Origin: Montifringilla adamsi
Taxonomy: Eukaryota; Chordata; Aves; Passeriformes; Passeridae
Assembly: GCA_017590115.1 (NCBI GenBank)
Contig: JAGGNK010008892.1
Span: 2,487,383-2,551,382, forward strand
Direction of reading: 5' to 3'
Length of the DNA stretch: 64,000 nt
Part shown: positions 59,640 to 64,000 of the stretch, piece after piece
Numbering within the stretch: position 1 is the first letter of the stretch
How the letters are laid out: every line of letters begins with the position of its first letter
Made by a program: the position numbers and the translations under genes
Notes under the pieces: generated by a model
Seen by the model: only the letters and a program-made list of their open reading frames with translations
What the model was told of the DNA's origin: nothing
Databases searched by the model: none

Positions 59640-60505
59640 CAGGTGACGCCAGGTTGGGGGGAGTGTTGATTTGTTGGAGGTTAGGAAGGTGCTGCGAGGG
59701 GCATCTGAACAGGCTGGACTGATGGGCTGAGGCCAGTGGTGCGAGGTTTGACAAGGTCAAGTGCCAAGTGCTTCATTTTGGTCACCACAACCCCAGGCAG
59801 TGCTACAGGCTGCGGGCAGAATGGCTGGAAAGCTGCCTCCCAGAAAAGAGCCTGGGTGTGCTGAACATGAGCCAGTGTGTGCCCAGGTGGGCAAGAAGAT
59901 CAGTGGTGTTCTGGCTTGTGTCAGAAATAGTGTGACCAGAAGGACCAGAGCAGGGATTGTCTCCCTGTGCTTTGCAGGGGTGAGGCCACACCTTGAGTCC
60001 TGTGTCGAATGTGGACCCCTCACAACAGGAAAGACATTGAGGTGCTCTAATGTATCCAGAGAAGGGCAAGGGAGCTGGTGAAGTGTCTGGAGCACAAGTC
60101 CTGTGAGGAGCACCTGAAGGAGCTGGGGTTGTTTAGCCTGGAGAAAAGGAGGCTCAAGGGAGACCTTTTTGGTCTCTACAACAACCTGAAAGGAGATCAT
60201 AGTGAGCTGGGGGTCAGTCTCGTCTCCCAAGTAACAGGTGACAGGACAAGAAGAAACAAACCTCAAGTTGCACCATGGGAGATTTACATTGGGTATTAGG
60301 AAAATTTCTTCATCAAAAAGGTTGTCAAGCATTGGAACAGGCTGCTTAGGAAATGTTAAGAGTCACTATCCCTGGAGGTATTTATAAGAATGTAGATGTG
60401 GTTTTTAAAGACATGGTTTAGTGGTGGACTTGGCAGTCTTTGGTTTATAGTTGGACTTGATGATCTTAAGGGTCTTTTCCAGCCTGAACAATTCTGGTTC
60501 TCGCA
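59640..60505 (+). repeat. CR1 LINE, 3' portion, well preserved
   Basis: A long continuous match to the avian CR1 3' region, from 'gcaggtgacgccaggttgg' through 'ctacaggctg', 'tggctggaaagctgcc', 'ctgaacatgagccag', 'gacattgaggtgct' and 'cagagaagggcaa' to the terminal 'tggacttgatgatctt' and ATTCTG end. It is 5'-truncated as usual for CR1 and cannot move by itself. It is less decayed than the other copies, so a younger insertion. Confidence 0.92.
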
Positions 60506-63500
60506 TGCATTTTTTGCCAGAGCTGGAAGGGCAGGTCCAATTTTATTCCTTGGTTTTGAAGTGTGACAGATAAGAACCACAGAATGCTGATGATAAGAAC
60601 CACATGCCAGAATGCTATGTGAGAAGACTCTCACATAGTGATTTGGCCCTTTGTCAGAGCTCAGAAAAGATACTGAGCCTTTTTCCATACTTCACTTTGC
60701 ATTTTTGTTTATCTCATGTAGGGGTTGATGCTGTATGTGCATTCTAGGGTCTAGGAGAGATTTGAAAGGGCAATACCTGTCCTGTACCTTATTGGTTCTT
60801 AACATTTTAATTAAATACAAGTCAGATTTGCAAAGAAATATTTTAGGCACTGCAGTACCTTCTTCCATCTCTCCTTTCTCCATTCTTCTGGCTCCTCCCA
60901 GTGGTCTCTGTTGACCCTGCCAGTGAAGACTTGCAGTCCCCTTTAGGGGCACAGTTGGTAGGAGCTTGAGTACTCACATCCAGCACACAGCTTTCAGCAT
61001 GTGTGCTTCTTTACCAACACATCTCCAAACTTGTCAGAGAAGCTTCAATAAGAACTGGCAGCTTTCAATTGTTCTCAGGATTTGGACTGGTGAAGACACC
61101 TGTTTGAAGAAAACGACTTCTGGGCCTTTTTAGTAGTGCAGTTCTGGACCTGGCTCCTGTTCTAAAGGAGTTATTTGCAGATGAAAATAGCAGATGAAAA
61201 TCTTGTAAAATATACAAAGAAAATGTTTTGCATGGTATCTCAACTGCCACTCCAGTTAATTCCACATTTTTGAGCAGATAGAGATTCCTCTTTTCTCATT
61301 TTATTTTTGGTCTCTACTGTTTTGGGAACATGTTTAAGGAGGCACACTGCAGGCAGTGACTAATGAAGTGTCTCAGATGTCTTTCCATGATAAGACAGTC
61401 ACCAGTGTGGAAAATACTGCACTTCTTCTGAGGGGAATTTTGTCTCTTGCTTTCTGCTATAAGGAACCCACTTTCCTGTTCTTCTTTATTTTAGGCTTCA
61501 GCAGAGAAGGAAGATTTAGGGAGTTTTAGGCAAGTCAGAAGGACTTTTTTTCTAGAGCTTCAGCAGCTTCTCATCACTGTGGTGCTGAGGTAGACTTTCT
61601 TTCCAAGTTATCCCCAGTGTCAGCTGTTACATATTTACCTGGCTTCATCTCCCATGCAGCCTGTCACCCTGGTGCTGTGCCATCACTTGGTAAGACTTGC
61701 CAGCTGTGTGGCTGTTGTGGATAATCTGTTGAGCTGAGTGATTTGGCCAGAGCAGAGGCACAGGTCAGTGCAGTGCAGCCCCAAGCCTGCTGACATGCAG
61801 ATAGGCAGCTGTTTCCAGTTTGTGGATCAGCTCTTGGGATGTGTGTAATGAGAGCAACAGTTACTGCTCCCTAGGTTTTGCATGGATGCAATGTAGGATC
61901 TCTGGTTGCTTGTAGTATAGCTGTATGGAGCTTTTACTTTTCAAAAGGTTGGTGTTGATAGATAACGGGACTATCCACCAGTAGAAATGACTAAATAGGA
62001 GATATGGAAGCTGGGGCAGAATATGGGAAGGAAGCAGAAAGAAGAAAATGAAATTGATATGCAGTAATTGTGGGAGGGAAGGGGAAGCTGGGCACTGGCT
62101 TTTATGGGAGTTGTTAGTATGGATCCAGGGAGGAGTAGCTGAGAATTGTCCTGTGGAATTACTTGGTCCATGTTGGCACTTTGAGGGTGCTATGTGGTGG
62201 CTGGAACCCAGCTTTTCTCCAGGAGTTCCCCAGGAATTCCAGGTCCCTGGTAAGGTGAACCGAGACCTTTAACTGAGGCAATGTTCAGCACTCAGGCTGC
62301 TGTGCCCCTGCTCCTGCTAGTGGTGCTGCTGATGTCCATGTGGGAATCATGCAGCAGTCAGAGTGTGTTGCTGCCCAGCTCCTTGGTCTTTCAGGTTCTT
62401 TCTCTTCTGAAATGGTGCTGTGTGGTGTGCTTGTGGCCAGTGATGGATCCTATGCTTAATGCTGCATTCCCAGAAAATAAGCAGTTCAGCACTGAACCAG
62501 TGCTTAGCTGCACTCTCAGACAGAACTGCCCTTGCAAAAATGAGCTTCAGGCACTCCAGTGCATTGCTTGACTAGGGGTTTCCCAGACTCATGTGTTTGA
62601 GACTCTCTTGAAAGGTGTCCAAATGGTTTTTTTGAAAAGGGTCATCAACAGACAGTCCTGCAGAGCCCCTGAATGCCTTTGTTGTCTTGAACCCCAAACT
62701 TATATAGCTGTGATGTTGCTGGCTCTTGGCATTTGGTACCCATTCAAGCATCAAGTATACCACTGGCATTCAAATTGTAAGGCATAAAAAAATAATGATG
62801 TATCATGTCAGAGTTGATTCTTCTTCCTCTGACTCCAAGAGTTTTTCTGCTTGCAAGCATTTCAGTTTCATAAGGTAGGCTTCAGGCTTTTGGTTGTGGT
62901 ATTTTTGTTTGTTTGTTTGGGTTCTTTAAGTCAACATGATCAGGTCAGTTTTGACCCTCTAGTGTAGTCATTAGCTAGTAGCAAACTTGCTGGAATCACT
63001 TGATGATAAAAAAAAAAAGTGATCAAGTGAAGACTTTTAGACTTTTTCCAAAAAAATCAAACATGCCTTTGCTCATCATGCTTTCAGTCTTGGTATTGCA
63101 GTAATAAAATCCTGTAAAAGAGGCTTAAAAGGATCGACAAATATGAAACTTATTAACTTGCTGTCATTGTCCAAGCTGAATGAAGTGCTGAAAGAAAATA
63201 AACATTCACAGTGAAACACAGCGTGGATCTAAACAAATTCTTTTAGCTTTAGTAATAATCTGTAGGGCTTCCTTACTAAACTAATGACTGGAGAGTTTTT
63301 TATTTTAAAGCTGGGTTTGTGCTCTGACACTATCAGCACTGAAGCTGCACGGTTCAGCATGGACCTGCTCTCGCCTCTCACAGAGATCCGGCTGGACTGT
63401 CTCTCTCCTGTCAAAGGGTTTCTTTTTGCAGGCAGTCATGGTAGCTGCATGTGTCTGCTAAGCATGCAGCTGCACACATCGTTTTTGATTTGGACTCCTG

Positions 63501-64000
63501 CCTTTTAAAGATCAGGCCATGAGTGATTATGGTTTTAAAATTTGCTTTGTCACTAGTACGATCCCTGAGAGTGCCTTCATTTCCAGAAGGAGCTGATCAA
63601 TGGATTTTTTTTTTTTTTTTGATAAAGAAATTTCTATACTCTGGCCTGAGTGGAACTTGTCAGCTGCAGGAAGGACTGTAGCTGCAGCTGTGTGTGCTGT
63701 GAAGCTCCCAAGATTCCCATCGCCTTCATTTAAACATCCCCCAGCCCTGCTATAAACAAGTGAGAGACACTCACCCTTCACTCTGGCTTTGAGCCAGGGA
63801 TATCAGAGCTCTGGCTGGAGACAGAAGGGGAGAACAGAAAATAGTGTCAGCTTGTGAATCATCTCAGCGAGGATCGACACCCACCGTTAGCAAAATCAGA
63901 CAAACCTGGGATTGCTGCTTAATAAGCAGTTTATTTCTTGTCCACGTTACAAGGTGCAAGTGAGCTGGAATGGCAGCAAAGCACCAGCTGCCTGTGCTTC
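60506..64000. other. Intergenic to window end, no gene recognised
   Basis: AT-leaning unique-looking sequence with a T run near 63605-63620, a 23-base-period duplication (GATAAGAACCACA twice, about 60569-60605) and a 9-base hairpin at 63443-63471. No JDP2 coding exon (its bZIP segment would be recognisable) was found. Confidence 0.55.

Noticed and set aside
58867..59760. Open frames of 246 and 297 residues crossing the N run
   Set aside because: They read through undetermined bases and a GC tandem repeat and are open on both strands. Not genes.
44951..64000. Search for JDP2 coding exons
   Set aside because: JDP2 is expected next by synteny, but no segment resembling its basic region or zipper was found, so only possible non-coding first exons are proposed.
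1..64000. CRISPR arrays, operons, ribosome binding sites, replication origins, phage or insertion sequences
   Set aside because: The window is vertebrate nuclear DNA; no regularly spaced repeats or bacterial gene organisation were seen.

Overview
The window looks like vertebrate nuclear DNA, most likely from a bird. The evidence is intron-containing genes with GT-AG splice sites, several CpG islands, CR1-type LINE fragments (the dominant interspersed repeat of birds and other sauropsids), and a FOS protein of 370 residues, close to the chicken size. The species cannot be named from the sequence alone. No bacterial, plasmid or phage material is seen.

Two protein-coding genes can be read completely. 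TMED10 (p23/p24-delta cargo receptor of the early secretory pathway) lies on the minus strand. Its five coding exons run from 19634 down to 5920 and join in frame into 223 codons. FOS (c-Fos, the bZIP subunit of AP-1) lies on the plus strand. Its four coding exons run from 42414 to 44162 and join into 370 codons. FOS carries its classic promoter block (SIE, ETS/SRE, FAP, CRE, TATA), an intron-1 control element and an AU-rich 3' UTR. The head-to-head TMED10 - FOS pair matches the vertebrate order NEK9 - TMED10 - FOS - JDP2 - BATF (human 14q24.3). I see no NEK9 exons to the left and no JDP2 coding exons to the right.

Layout: 1-5650, no recognised gene; 5655-19760, TMED10 with introns holding a CR1 scrap and two internal CpG-rich patches, one with a CTCF-like motif; 19760-41700, about 22 kb without a convincing gene but with CpG-rich patches near 29.6-30.5, 33.9-34.2 and 34.95-35.3 kb; 41.7-44.95, the FOS promoter, gene and poly(A) signal; 44.95-64, about 19 kb without a convincing coding gene, containing CR1 copies near 48.3-49.2, 53.3 and 59.64-60.5 kb, a possible LTR near 56 kb, a decayed tRNA-like sequence near 51.0 kb, and CpG islands at 47.1, 54.5 and 59.1 kb. 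The last island holds a short run of N bases inside a GC-rich tandem repeat. The 54.5 and 59.1 kb islands are candidate upstream promoters for JDP2 or a non-coding RNA; this is inference.

The two genes have unrelated jobs (vesicle traffic and immediate-early transcription). Their adjacency is conserved synteny, not a shared pathway. I found no undescribed gene system. The most interesting material is regulatory: the modified spacing in the FOS serum response element, the intron-1 element, and the unassigned CpG islands around FOS.
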